A DNA stretch of 64,000 nucleotides from Plutella xylostella. Its lineage: Eukaryota > Arthropoda > Insecta > Lepidoptera > Plutellidae. The stretch lies in the NCBI RefSeq assembly GCF_932276165.1, contig NC_063997.1:1002001-1066000 (forward strand). The letters are read 5' to 3'. This document shows positions 23,091 to 34,744 of the stretch, piece after piece; position 1 is the stretch's first letter, and each line of letters starts with the position of its first letter. Position numbers and translations under genes: made by a program. The notes beneath the pieces are model-generated. The model was not told where the DNA came from, searched no databases, and saw only the letters and a program-made list of their open reading frames with translations.

Positions 23091-24049
23091 AGAAATATCT
23101 TGAATGAATAAAAAAAATACAAAGTGTATGTTTGGGCGTTTATAGTTCCAATTATGGATTAAATTGAAGTAAAACATAGTTCTGTAAAAATAGTCTTAAA
23201 CAGCAAACCCACGTAAGAAATTAATGAATAAAAATAAGCCTGTGTATTTCTTTTCTATGAAAAAGTTTCTCTTCAGGACAGAGTAAACTAATAATCGAGA
23301 TGCTAGAAAAACGCGCGAATGGGGGTGACTCAGATTTATGAGGTATTAAAAAACCCAATATTTGTACACAAAACGATGCCGATGTCGGCTCGATACTAGG
23401 GAAAGTTTACGAAACCAATTTTTTTTCATATAGATTAGTTTCTCTACCGTATTTGTGTGAGACAATCCGTAACAGGAACCAATTTTTTTGGGTACGAGTA
23501 CGGGATGGAGAGTTGGGATATGGTCCGAATATTTGGATGCGTCTTTGACTTGAACACCAGAAAGATCCGCTACGTCATTGTAAAGTATACCTACCTGAAT
23601 TTTACTACTGGTATTTTTAAGGCGAAATGAATACCACTAAAGTAATTATAATAGCAACATTTCATAATAAGAAAATCATAAGCATAAAGCCATTTGTAAA
23701 TCGAGCATTTTTATTTAAACGAAAGTAAACATAATTGTTAATTGTAATTGCCTACATAAGTTGCTATAATATGCATGTACTTATTATAACTTAAGTAGGT
23801 ACTTGTTTAGTGTAACATAAATGGGAGTATTACCAGCCGATAAACAGCTCAGTTGTTTGGCTGATATTGTAAATATTAGTTTTTAAGGATTATTTTGCTT
23901 AAATAAATAAATACAAATACAAAATAAGTATTCTTTACTCAAATTTGAATACAAAGGAAAACGCCAGAAATTTTTGGTATATTATAAGTAAAGCCAGCTG
24001 ACCGATTATTATACATAAAAAACTGTTTTGAAAACAAAAACAAAAGCAT
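23091..24049 (+). other. Unit B region between satellite and 3' array
   Basis: AT-rich and without genes. Near 23297 there is one copy of the gagatgctagaaaaacgcg repeat also seen in unit A. Part of the sequence (23100-23280 and 23640-24000) has no obvious unit A counterpart. Confidence 0.5.
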
Positions 24050-24640
24050 CAATACCGTCATGATATCGAAATTCATAATGAAAATAGTTTTTAAGGCCTT
24101 ACAAAACGCAAGAAAGATTTGCTACAGTATGTTCAAGTCAATACCCTGCTGAAACCAATATTCGTACTGAAAACGTATAACTACCTAAAACAAAATCATC
24201 AGTAGGTACCCCTTTAATATAGAAATTCATAGTGAAAACAGTTTTGAAGGCATGACAAAACGCAAGAAAGATTTGCTACGGTATGTTCAAGTCAATACCC
24301 TGCTGAAACTGAAATTCATACTGAAAAGAAAGAAAGAAAGAAAGAAAATATATTTATTTAGTACTACACAAATACACCACATACACAGAAAAACAATTTA
24401 CCTATACGCTAATAACACAAACACAGATAGTACACAAAAAAATAAAACTGAAAACAGTTTCCCACGTCAAACAAAATCGTTAGTACCCCTTTAATTAAAA
24501 AAAAATCATAGTGAACACAGTTTTAAGGCGTAACAAAACGCAAGAAATATTTGCTACGGTATATTCAAGCCAATACCCTGCTGAAAAGGAAATTCATACT
24601 GAAAACAGACACCCACCTAAACCGAAAGCATCAAAGCACC
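24050..24640 (+). repeat. agaaagatttgctac array, unit B, with nested microsatellite
   Basis: Three decayed copies near 24110, 24260 and 24540. A short insertion with an (agaa)n run at 24326-24347 followed by a LINE-tail-like tatttatttagtactacaca interrupts one copy. Confidence 0.65.
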
Positions 24641-24694
24641 GCGCGGCTGCTTGCAGCCCGCGCCACAACGCGACCTCTAGTTATATATATTATA

Positions 24695-24846
24695 GCTGTT
24701 CCCGCGCGCTTCGCTTCGCAGGGTCTAGACCGTATGTATACCAAATTTCATTCAAATCCGTTCAGTAGTTTTGGCGTGAAAGAGTAACAGACAGACAGAC
24801 AGACAGACAGACACAGTTACTTTCGCATTTATGATATTAGTTAGGA
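24695..24846 (-). mobile_element. Lep1-like Helitron 5' end
   Basis: On the - strand it begins TCCTAACTAATATCATAAAT and continues with a gtctgtctgtctgtctgt tract, ttactctttcacgcc and actactgaacggatttga. These are the usual 5' segments of the lepidopteran Lep1/Helitron-N1 family. It stops at gcgcgggaacagctata, next to the CTAG of unit B. Confidence 0.65.
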
Positions 24847-25089
24847 TTAGGATGATACCCCTATTTTTTGACAATCTTTAAATAACCCAGAGTTAGTTAT
24901 CCACATAACCTTTTATAATAATAATTGTTATTATAATAACAAGGCAGTGTCGGAGGCTCGTGGCAGGGCCTGCGCTCGACACAAACTTTGGCGATTAATC
25001 GTCTGCTAAAACTGAAGCAAAATCGATTAGCTTTTGCCAAGAGTTTTCAGCTGAGAGCGCTTCGCTTGTAGCCTTAGATTAACAATAAG

Positions 25090-25470
25090 CCGCGTACAGA
25101 CTGGCCCAACGAACGGCCAACGAACGCCCAACGATGCATATTAATCATACATCATATTATTTATTTTATTATCATCATCAATTATTTAATTTTTTCCTTT
25201 AGAATTCTTTAGTACACTTGACCCCTCTTTAAACAAAATATCCTTCCACCCTAAGGTTGTCCTGAAAAAATCGCTTTAAGCGATAAGACCGCCATTTTTG
25301 TACATATTTGTTAGTATTTAAGTTTTGTAAGTTTCTTTTATGTGTGTGTGTACAAATAAAGAATATTCTATCTATCTATCTATGTATCATAATACAGGGC
25401 AGATTGCAGCAACGAAGGCCAACAAAAACGTTCGTTGGCGTTCGTTTGGTCGGTCTGTACGCAGCTGTAT
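25090..25470. repeat. MITE with CGTACAGACTGGCC ends
   Basis: Left end ccgcgtacagactggccc and right end ggtcggtctgtacgcagctg are inverted. A lone end with gctgcgtacagaccggcc is found at 26538. A LINE tail is nested inside (25250-25390). Confidence 0.6.
25250..25390 (+). mobile_element. LINE 3' tail with tatc microsatellite
   Basis: Contains tcgctttaagcgataagacc, gccatttttgtac, acaaataaagaat and then (tatc)n. This is the 3' end of a common lepidopteran LINE. Diverged relatives occur near 5025 and 42812. Confidence 0.6.
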
Positions 25471-26705
25471 ATATACGCATATATACGAACAAGATGATGT
25501 GTCACATACAAAAACAAAACAAAAAACTATCCCCATTTAGTTTACTGACAAAACGTTTTAAGTTCAACCTAATGACAACCATTGTACCAATAAATAAAGT
25601 CACAAATCTTCTAACCGAACTAATTCAAAACAAGAGTTCAGTGGTAGAAGTGACGTTTCTTTTGAACTGACACTCCATCTCGTTTCTAAATTGCTAATCT
25701 AAGCTTGTAGCGGTATTATGTTTAGTCAGCGCTTTGTTGCTGTTTATAGATACAGTTTCTGTAGTTTCGGACGACTTTAAGACTTTACTTGCTTGCAAGT
25801 TTTGTGTGGAAGACTGTTCGAAATTCACGAAAGTTGTTGCTGTATTGGGGTTTGATAGAACCTACAGAAACTACTATTGGGGTGAGAAATTATGGGGTTG
25901 TTAGTTTATATGACGGATTTCAGTAACTCTCAATAGAATGAAAGTTTTTCAGACTGACCAGTTGTGTATTTTGTATACTAGGACAAGGAATGGTAAGTAA
26001 ATTAACAGATATGTACTTCGTTTTTTTTATTACAAACAAATTTATCACAGCTATGCGCAATAAACGTTATAAATAACAACCACAAAAACTTAATACAAAT
26101 CCTGAACTTATTAGGAAAACATAAATAATAAATTAAATTAAACATAAAAAGTTTCTCTCAGTACATAAAAGTTTTACCAGAATCTATGAATTGTGTGTAT
26201 GTCCAAAAATCATTTCAGAAAATAAATAACATTCTTTAATTTTGTTGGTCCGGCCATCGTCAACATAATAATAATTACCTAATAATTTGTATTGTTTCCC
26301 TTAATTATTTAATCTACAGATTCTGGAAACTTTATAGCCTTCAAAAGTACCTACCTATAGATAAAATCTGGGGCCAAGGAACCTGGATAGCATCTGAGCT
26401 CAAGGACATGTTTATTTGCCCCCAACTTGTACTAAACGTAACTACTTATGTAAACTTATGTACAGGGGGGTTACCTTCTCAATCGACGACGAACAACGGC
26501 TCTATTTCTAATTCTCGTTCGTTCGTTCATCGATTTCAGCTGCGTACAGACCGGCCAAACAAACGCCAACGAACGGGTATCGTTGACCTTCGTTGCTGCA
26601 ATGTACCCCGTATTATGTATGATAAATATTTTTTAGATTGCACAGCTTTATAGATTGACCCGTTAGCCTGGTCCTTAAGTGTTAAAACAGCAATTGTAAC
26701 AACTG
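25471..26705. other. Intergenic, 3' of the sulfotransferase gene
   Basis: AT-rich with no gene recognised. It holds a MITE end at 26538-26620. TTTATT at 26410-26415 could serve as a minus-strand poly(A) signal, about 290 bp past the sulfotransferase stop. Confidence 0.5.
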
Positions 26706-29700
26706 TTATAAGTGCGTCACTTCCTTCTCGCTCTCCCAACAGTCAGTGTCCGTGACACTACACGGTATGGTCGGATATCTCACGTCAACCTTGGCCAGGC
26801 GCGTGCGCAGGTACTCTTGGGCTTGCACCACCATCTTCTCGTCAAAGTGCTCCACCCAACCACCGATCTCACCTGGAAGTTAATCCCTGGTTATAGTTAA
26901 CTGTTGATTAGGATGAATATGAAAGTGCTGCCGTCGGAGTCAAGTGTAGAGTCAGGGTATTATTTACACTGATTTTATCTACATGGGATAGTCAGAATGT
27001 TTTAATACAAGTCATAAGTAGATGTTGATCCTTGTTTAATAGCATAGCAATAGTATTAGCAGATAAGTAGATGAATTAATGCAATCCAAAATTCTGCCGC
27101 CATATTGTGCCACCCTTTTTTTTTTTAAATAAGTGATTATCACTCCACAGACTTTATGTCCGTGCCTTTTGAAGAGTACCACCCTTACGGCGCAATGAAA
27201 ACTCGTCATAACGCATCCTATTTTTTAACACCTGACGCACGTATGAACCCGCCCTCACCTTTCCTAATGAACTGTGCTTTCTGATCATTGTGCAGGTTGT
27301 TGTTCACAGTCTTGTTCTTCTTGAGGTTGTCGAAGGCGAGGTGGTCCACCAGCAGCGACAGCTTCAGGTCGGAGTACTCGCGCCCGAGGAACTTGCACAT
27401 TGAGCGCACTTCCAGGGATAGGTCCTGAGAAAAAGGGGAAGAAAACCAAGTGAAACTTTGGCAGCACTATCGAGTGTGCCTTTCAGGTTCTGACCAATTA
27501 CATTATTGGGGAGAAAAATGGCGACTGAACCAACCAGGAAACGGGCCTACTCGACAGTGGTGACTTCTGGAATTAGCTTTCGGTTTCCTCTACATTGAAG
27601 GACAGGTTTTGAGTAAAGAGCAAAACATACTCAAATTTTTTTTTATATTTTTTTCTGCTTTTGATTTTTGATTTTGATTTGTATTATAATTTTATTATGT
27701 ATGACTTACTTTTTTTAGATCTTCGTAGAATATAAAATGGAGATTCTTGTGGTTCCTCTTCTGCCACGCCTCGTTCGCGTGAGCCACCACCGGGGTGAAC
27801 GGCACTGGAAGCAACAACCATAGTTAAATATCATTACTCTGAAATACTGAAATACTCATTTATTCATAAATCATAATAATTTATAAGTCAAAGAGAAAAT
27901 ATATGGTACTTATATGAGAACGTATTACAAAAAATGTCACAGTAAAAAAAGCATAATTCACATTATATTTCAATGTCAATGTAATAAATTCATACTATCA
28001 ATGTCGTCATTCAGTAAAAAGTAGTATCTTCTTCTTCTATCGTGTAAAATGCACTAAGCTAACTTCCTCCAGTGTTTTGCTACTCTTATTGCGAGATCAT
28101 TGGCCTTCATCAGGTCTCCTTGACTGCATTTTGGGGCATTAGGACACTCTATAAGGTGTGACGTTGTCTGGAGGCTTCCGCAACTGCATAGAGTGCTGGC
28201 ATTGGCTGGGAGCATATCCCATCGCCTTAAATTGTCCTTCGTCCGGGCAACGCCAGCCCGGAGGCGGTTTAGAGTTTTCCATACAGACCACTCTTCACCC
28301 CCTCCAGCAGGCAGCTCCTCGGCTGGCTGGACAAACTGACGCAAGTGGGAAGTATCGGCTCTCCAGCGGCTCAACCTGAACTCCTGCGCTGTCTCGTTAG
28401 TCAGCGGTTCGGTTGTGACGAAGCTTCTGCGTGATTTAAGGCGCTGCTGCACTGGAACATGACCATACAGAGGATGGCGCAAGTCGTTCAGTTGTTTCCA
28501 GCGCTCTTTGGCCGCAGCGGCCTGTCTGCGAACCGCTGGCGGTGCTATTCCAGCGAGCAGGTATAGCTTATCAGTCGGAGTTGGTTTTAAGCAGCCTGTA
28601 ACCAGCCGACAGGTCTCATTAAGCGCGATGTCCACCTTCCCAGCGTGAGCCGAGTTGTTCCATACTATAAGTAGTATACTAAAAGTAGTATAACATGTAG
28701 GTAGTATGTAGTATAAGACATAATCTAGTGTTTCGTGTATAACTTCGGGGTCCAGGGGGGTCACTCTTATAAATCAACGAATGTACGAACGAGAATTTGT
28801 CACTCAATCGTGGTTAGCGCTGCAGATTTGCTTTTCCAAAGTTTCGGAGCACTGCGCTAACTACGGCTCTATCTCTTTGGGTTAAACTTATCTACTGCGT
28901 GAAAATTCTTGTTCGTGTCGATTTAGAGAGTGACCCCCTGGTCAGTAGTCTGAAAGTCCAATCCCATAAACCACAGGTAACATTTTGGTACTCACGTAGG
29001 TCTTTCCTGAAGGCTTCCCAAAACTCCATAAAGCTAGCGCGCACGATTCCCTTCCCAATATGTTTCTGCAAATAATAATACGAAACAGCGACATCTCTCG
29101 GATCTCTGGCCACATACACCACTTTGGCCACGTCTAGAAGGTTCGGCGGGAGGAGCGACAGTGGTAAATGGGTCTTGATGAAGCGTGGCGAGGGTGCGTT
29201 GTCGATGGACTCCCAGCTGGGCTGTCTGATGGCCGCGTCTAGCCCTTGGAAGTTGGCGAGGTTCATGAAGTTGGCTCGGATGAGGTAGTGCGCGAGGTCA
29301 GGGATCTGGGCCGTCACTCTGTAATGTGAGAAAGTTTGATATTATGTACTGTATAAGATAATTCACAAATGTTGAATGTCATCCGCCGTCTGCTGGATAC
29401 AAAGGGAGTATCGCGATTCCAAAACGAAGTAACATTTATGAAGTAATTGATTAATACATTTTGTCAAAACAAGTTTGCGATAGGGCCAGACTTCTTCCAG
29501 GAAGCGTTTTACTCTATTTCCTTAGCCTATCTACATCAATCATCTAGTTATAAGCCCAAATAGAAATTCATGCATCTTAGATTATTCTGCTCGAAAAGCT
29601 TACTGGTTTCTTCTTTAACTTTAACTTTCGATCTTCGATGTACCTTTTACGAATTCATTGTCGTTTTGGTAACGCTGAGTTGGCATGAATAAGGCACCTG

Positions 29701-32700
29701 CTCTACGGCGGTCAGCTAATTAATTTAATCAGCATGAGTGAGGTTGGTTTTCACGCATAATGCTCTATTCAAACCTATGCTAACATAGTAATATAGCTAA
29801 GTACATACTATTTATCAGAAAGTCTATAACGTGAAGTACACTCAGGTGCAATGAAAAAGTTCCACCTGCCATTAACGTTTTCATTGCTCGTGAGTGTATA
29901 ATGGAGAAACTTCATTATAAATAATGACTTACTTACATTAATTGTGGAAACCGCTCATACAAAGGTACTTCTTTAGCAGTTTTGAAATCGAGATCATTTT
30001 GCAGAAGCCACACCATTTCTTGGGTCCAAGTTGTGCCTGCAGAGGTAAAGGTTAATCTATTAAGTTTAAAAGGGGAAAGGATACGCCAGATAGCATTAAG
30101 ATAATACCTTATCCTGAAAGTTTCAGCGTTTAGCGGGTTCACAGGCATTAAGTTTGGAAAGTGCTTCTGCTAGACTCACCTACACTTTTGGAAGACCATT
30201 CTCAAAGTTAGCCTTGGCGGAATATCTTGAGTTTTTACTGCAAGTTTGAATACACTTAATTTCGAGTGTGTGTGTGTAATTGTGTATGATGGCAAAGTTT
30301 GGATTGAGCAAAATATTAAATACTAATAAAAGTTACACTAGGAAACTGGAAATAGTATCGTAAAATAACAATAGCAAAAAGTGGGCGCAGCAGAGCATTG
30401 CAATTCTGTAACAGATGCTTCACAAAAATTACAACAGCTAGTAATTCAAAAGGTGATGATGCTAAACGTATTTAAAATTGTATTTAAATCAAATTTTAAA
30501 TACATTTTGTACTAACTGACAGACGTTTGCACGACGTTTGACAGGCTACTAAATACGTTTAGTGTTTGGTGAAATTCCACCTAAAACCATGTGAACCACA
30601 CAGATGTAGTTAGTTATACAAATACAAATATACAAATACAAATAAGTTTATTTACCAAAAAACACAGTTACATTATTTGGATAATTAAATAAAGCAGCAT
30701 AATGAGGGTACTTTGAATTATTAACTCCATAGTTACCTAAATACTCGTGAAAATATTCTTTCTAAGAAATCCTCACCTGACCTCGGGAAGGTGATGACCC
30801 AGGTGTCGTCGGGGCGCACCTGCATGTTGTAGATATACTCCGCGCAGCGCCGGAACTTGGCCGGCAGAACGTAGCGCTGGGGACCCACCTTCACGAACGT
30901 ACCGCACTTTAAGTACCCTGGGGGTGGTGTTACAAGGAGATGAGGTTTGTTTTTTATTGACGGTTTTTATCATGTAAGTAGAAATGGAGAGGAAGTTATG
31001 TAAACTAACTGAAGAGGAAGGGTCGTGTTAAACCATGAGATGAAATCTGGTTAAGTAAGGTTTCTGGTAAGGTTAAGGGGGATCGCCCTCCAGATATGGG
31101 GCTCATGCTGAAGGCAAATCTCTTTATCTGGGAATAGGTAGTTAGGTATGCCAATTTTATAAATTTCAAGTTATGAGTGTAATGATAGGTCTGTCTGGAT
31201 AATATTATACCTTTGTAAGTTTAAATTATTGTACTAGGTATATATACTTATGTATGACTCTTTTCCAATGCCACTGAAGGTAAGAGTCCACCTTTCGGCA
31301 TCTTACGCAAGGGACGCATCGCATTCAGTATTTTTTGCATAGAAATTCACACAATTGCGTCCACTTCATCGGCATTGCCGACGCTGTTTCTCCATACATT
31401 TGTGATTCATACGATAGCGATGACGATTGCCTTTAAACTACGAAATAACCTGAGAAATACGGATCTGCTGAATCATCGCATTAATGCTATTGTTATTGAT
31501 AATAATTATCTCGTTTTACAAAATATTGATGAGTAACGATCCCAAAATATATTGATAACATTATAAAATTCTTATGCAATCTATGTAGTATAATGATATC
31601 TTGATAAAACTACTTGAGTATCAGAGCAAAGTACTTACCTACGTGAATAAGTGTTCCAGTTCGGCTGTACTAAGGATTTATTTCTGAACTATCTAGATAG
31701 GCAAGTTGTAAATGTACGGTGGCCTGCGCCTAAAAGTATACAGGCGGAGTTTTTAAAATAGCGATCTCAAGCTCGCATGCTGCTCAAGCACATCCACATA
31801 AACACCACTGCTACACACATCACACACAACACGTCCCCGGATTTATAACAGATGTAGCTGGTCCCTTCATCATCAGGGATCGCTATTTTAAAAACTCCGC
31901 CTGTATACTTTTAGGCGCAGGCCACCGTACATAACAATTTTATTTATTTATTTATTTATATATGATTCGCCAACAAAGATTTCATTAAATTCATGCTTAA
32001 TAAAAATACAGTAGTTAAATGATAAATGCATCTTCAATAACAGGCGAATACAGCATGCATTATAAGTAATAATTAAATTAGATTGTAAAAATTAAAGACA
32101 AAATTGTTAAAAAAATTTTTAGTAACTTTTCCATATTGCTTTTAATTTTGGGATGTCAAGATTTAAATTGTCAGGAATTTTGACTCAAACTGTCTGTTTT
32201 GATACGACGAACGTCAATTATTAGGCCTCAGTTGTAGCTTGTAACAGATAAGCTACCTTGGCCAACGTTCAAAACCACCGATATTCAACAACAAAAGACG
32301 CATAACTTTTGAATGGCTGTGCCGATTTTGATAAAATATGGCTAAGACTGCGACTCGGGATAACATTACCAATGGTCCTAAAATAACAAAACAGGAATCG
32401 TTTCAGCCGTTTTAAGCTTCGCTACCACAGACACATACGCACATACAGATACACAGACACGTTAAACTTACAACATCCCTTTTTCTGTCGGGTGTTAATA
32501 AATAGAGTGAGTAATCTTGCTTGTTTGCACACCAATATACTTATGTATGCATTGATTTTTGGGTTACTTCTAGTTTACTTGGTTAACATTTGTTCTTAAT
32601 TCTTTCTAAATCGGGGAAAACAGAAATATCAGCATAATTACATATAGGCAACTATCCAGCTGTTTTAACACGACCACCAACACCGCACCGGCGCATTTGA

Positions 32701-32854
32701 TGGTCAACATCCCATGTAAACTGATCACCGAAGCACTGCAACTTGAACTCTTTAGCTGACACATAAAAAACTAACCGTAAATGCACTTGACAATAAGCTT
32801 TTCCTCTTCAGGAGATACGAACGTGATATCGTGTGGATATTTTTTGGGCGCCAT
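26706..32854 (-). CDS. Cytosolic sulfotransferase (SULT family), complete, seven exons
   Basis: Transfers sulfate from PAPS to small hydroxyl compounds. Exons from the 5' end: 32854-32776, 30917-30777, 30036-29937, 29318-28996, 27804-27710, 27424-27259 and 26872-26706. All junctions are GT..AG and phases agree, giving 1071 nt and 356 aa. The start MAPKKYPHDITF is the first ATG of exon 1. Motifs: the 5'-phosphosulfate loop TFPRSGTTWTQEM (residues 69-81, split between exons 2 and 3), RFIKTHLP with catalytic His157, and YVARDPRDVAVSYY with the 3'-phosphate-binding Arg178 and Ser186. The C-terminal RKGxxG motif reads RKGEIGGW (300-307), with Gly where the family usually has Asp. No signal peptide or membrane segment. 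The spacing and N-terminal region resemble the insect branch that includes moth retinol dehydratase and luciferin sulfotransferase-like proteins; the substrate is not predictable. The introns hold LINE and MITE insertions. Confidence 0.95.
28054..28660 (-). pseudogene. 5'-truncated LINE ORF2 C-terminus in sulfotransferase intron 4
   Basis: About 200 codons remain open. NSAHAGKVDIALNETCR, then GCLKPTPTDKLYLLAGIAPP, is the post-RT region of Jockey-group lepidopteran LINEs. The end carries a CxC..H..C zinc-knuckle-like motif (LCSCGSLQTTSHLIEC). The endonuclease and RT domains are missing. It lies in the same orientation as the host gene, within the intron between 28996 and 27804. Confidence 0.75.
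29837..29898. repeat. MITE, CACTCACGGGCAATGAAAAA family, internally deleted
   Basis: Only the two ends remain: tacactcaggtgcaatgaaa and ttcattgctcgtgagtgta, 62 bp in all, in the third sulfotransferase intron. Confidence 0.65.
30462..30581. repeat. MITE with CACCAAACGCTAAACG ends
   Basis: gctaaacgtatttaaa and aaatacgtttagtgtttggt are inverted ends about 120 bp apart. Copies are at 37488-37592 and 50861-50970, with one end at 36098-36131. Confidence 0.65.
31300..31440. repeat. Dispersed repeat with gcgtccacttcatcggcatt
   Basis: This segment (ttcacacaattgcgtccac then gacgctgtttctccatac) is repeated at about 55855-55935. Class unknown. Confidence 0.5.
31714..31930. repeat. MITE with GTACGGTGGCCT ends, copy 2
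   Basis: A 217-bp palindromic-ended element, opposite in orientation to copy 1 at 9657-9872 and nearly identical to it over the middle (catccacataaacaccactg). It lies in the first sulfotransferase intron, directly beside a LINE tail. Confidence 0.8.
31934..32105 (-). mobile_element. Truncated LINE 3' UTR, (attta) tail
   Basis: The (tttattta) tail followed by tatgattcgccaacaaagat matches the 3' end of the larger LINE fragment at 44950-45585. Only the last ~165 bp are kept. Confidence 0.7.
32265..32510. repeat. Dispersed repeat related to 9881-10058
   Basis: Shares gataaaatatggctaag, cttcgctaccacagacac and the ctttttctgtcgggtgtta end. It is in sulfotransferase intron 1. Confidence 0.55.
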
Positions 32855-33730
32855 TTTGTATATTCGCGCGTATCGCCTCGCCTGAGTACCCCATACAACT
32901 GCGGGGTATCGGCAAATGCTCGATTTCAATAATTTAGTTTATTATCTAATCGTAGCCATCATTGCATCGGCATTCGGCTCCTTTGGGCAGTGTTTTGTCG
33001 GTGCGCGGGTTTATTTTTCTGGTTTGGTGTTAGATTTGTCACCGGCCATCGGTTGTAGTTCAATTCAACTTAAAAAAATAAGGCTGTTACGATTTTCACG
33101 TGTGTATTATAATCTACCTATTTGTGACATGTGGATTGAGGATACGAAGCTTGATTCTTGAGTAGTACTTATCTAGAATGAGCTTAGCACACACACACAC
33201 ACACACACACATCTAGAATAACAGAACATTGGTGTGTACTGTGTAGTGAACATAATGATCAATCTGATATTGACCAGTGTGATGGATAATGGTCCAAGCT
33301 TAGAGAGTAGGTATAACGCTTTATTCGGCACCTATGCGTAAATAAAATTTAATATTCTATGTGAGCCATGGATAGGAATTTAACTAAAGTGGTTAAGGCT
33401 TTATATTTCTGGATATATATATTTTGTTGTCTAAGGAAAAAAATGGGTGAAGAAATGCAGTTGTCATAATTATACTGATTAGGTGGTAATCAGATAAATA
33501 TGGGAATTCTAATAGCCACTAATGAATTAATGTATCAACATGATACTTAGGAAGTGTAAGTGCTAAACACTTTACGTATCCACGTAAGAGGTATCTACCT
33601 ACCTGAAATATTTCCCGTACTTAAACTGTTTGTGTTTACTACAGTGAGTCAGATGGCCAATTTAAATGAATAGGTATCTATGAATCACAGTTTAGTATGT
33701 TAATGAACGCAGTTTACGCTTGAATTCAAT
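32855..33730. other. Region upstream of the sulfotransferase
   Basis: It would hold the promoter of the minus-strand sulfotransferase, but I see no convincing TATA box. A 24-bp CA microsatellite lies at 33188-33211. No other gene. Confidence 0.5.
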
Positions 33731-33960
33731 TACACTCACGAGAAATGAAAAAGTTCCAGTGAGAAAATCATACGGAAACGCTAACTTAATGAAACCGTCT
33801 GCAATATTTAAGTTTAACAACATTTGGTAATATCAGAATATTACCATCCAAAAACGTAAATATTGTGTTAAAATTTTATTGAAATGTATTAAAAAATCGA
33901 GGCTTTTAATTTTAGAGTCGCCTTTTTGTATGTTGAACTTTTTAATTGCTAGCGAGTGTA
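33731..33960. repeat. MITE, CACTCACGGGCAATGAAAAA family
   Basis: Ends tacactcacgagaaatgaaa and gaactttttaattgctagcg then agtgta, 230 bp. The middle shares ggtaatatcagaatattacc-like sequence with other copies. Confidence 0.7.
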
Positions 33961-34744
33961 TAGACACATGTAGAGACGTAGGCATATTTAGCAAGGTAAG
34001 TAAACAAGAGTATTTGGTTTAAAAATCGATTATTTACTACAAATAGATAAAACTAGTAAAATAAAGATGTTTTGAAATGCATTACTTTTTCAAATGTAGA
34101 GTTATAGGCTGATTCTAGATGATGTTATATTGGCGGGTCATGCGTAAAGGTACTTGTAACTAGTGCTAACGAATGTATATGATTCATTAGGAAACATACT
34201 GTAGATAGGTATTTAGTGCCTCCATATTTCTGTTCCAAAGCGAGCGTTATTGGACTCTATAATTTGCAGAAGTTTTATAGTACTAAAGTGCAACAAGTGC
34301 ATGTGCACTAATTCAAAACAAAATAAGCAATCGAAACGGCTAAGGCGCTAAAGGGATTATTAGGTATAAAGTATTTATTATAGGCTAGCTTTAGATAAGT
34401 ATTAAAATATACATAGCTATTTATTAATCCCAGATCGATTAATTTCATCTAGTGTATCTGTCGCAGCCGGATCGTATAATCCGCCGTATTACGTTATGGC
34501 TAGCCGCTTTACAAGACAGGGCCTCTTTGTAATGGTTATGTAATACGGCGAGAGATTAGCCGCCGCATCAAAAGATTTTAGTTTCGTTTTTTAACACTCG
34601 TGACGCTGCTTGACATAACAACAATAATAGCGTTGGATACAGATATTTGATGATGATTAAAACAAAGAAATCGTGTTAAATATGTTAGTAAACAGTGACT
34701 TCAAGAAGAATTTTCCCGTGAAATTAAATAATATCTATTCCGAT
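33961..34744. other. Intergenic, nothing recognised
   Basis: AT-rich, without supported open frames. It ends at the target duplication ATTCCGAT (34737-34744) of the next element. Confidence 0.5.

Larger units (their letters stand above)
16531..24680 (+). mobile_element. Helitron-like unit B, with nested LINE
   Basis: Head-to-tail duplicate of unit A (offset 5103 bp at the start). It ends in the same hairpin (24641-24663) and CTAG (24677-24680) followed by T. It is longer because a LINE is inserted at about 17937-21485. Array copy numbers differ from unit A (six instead of eight 155-bp repeats, fewer 54-bp repeats). Confidence 0.6.
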
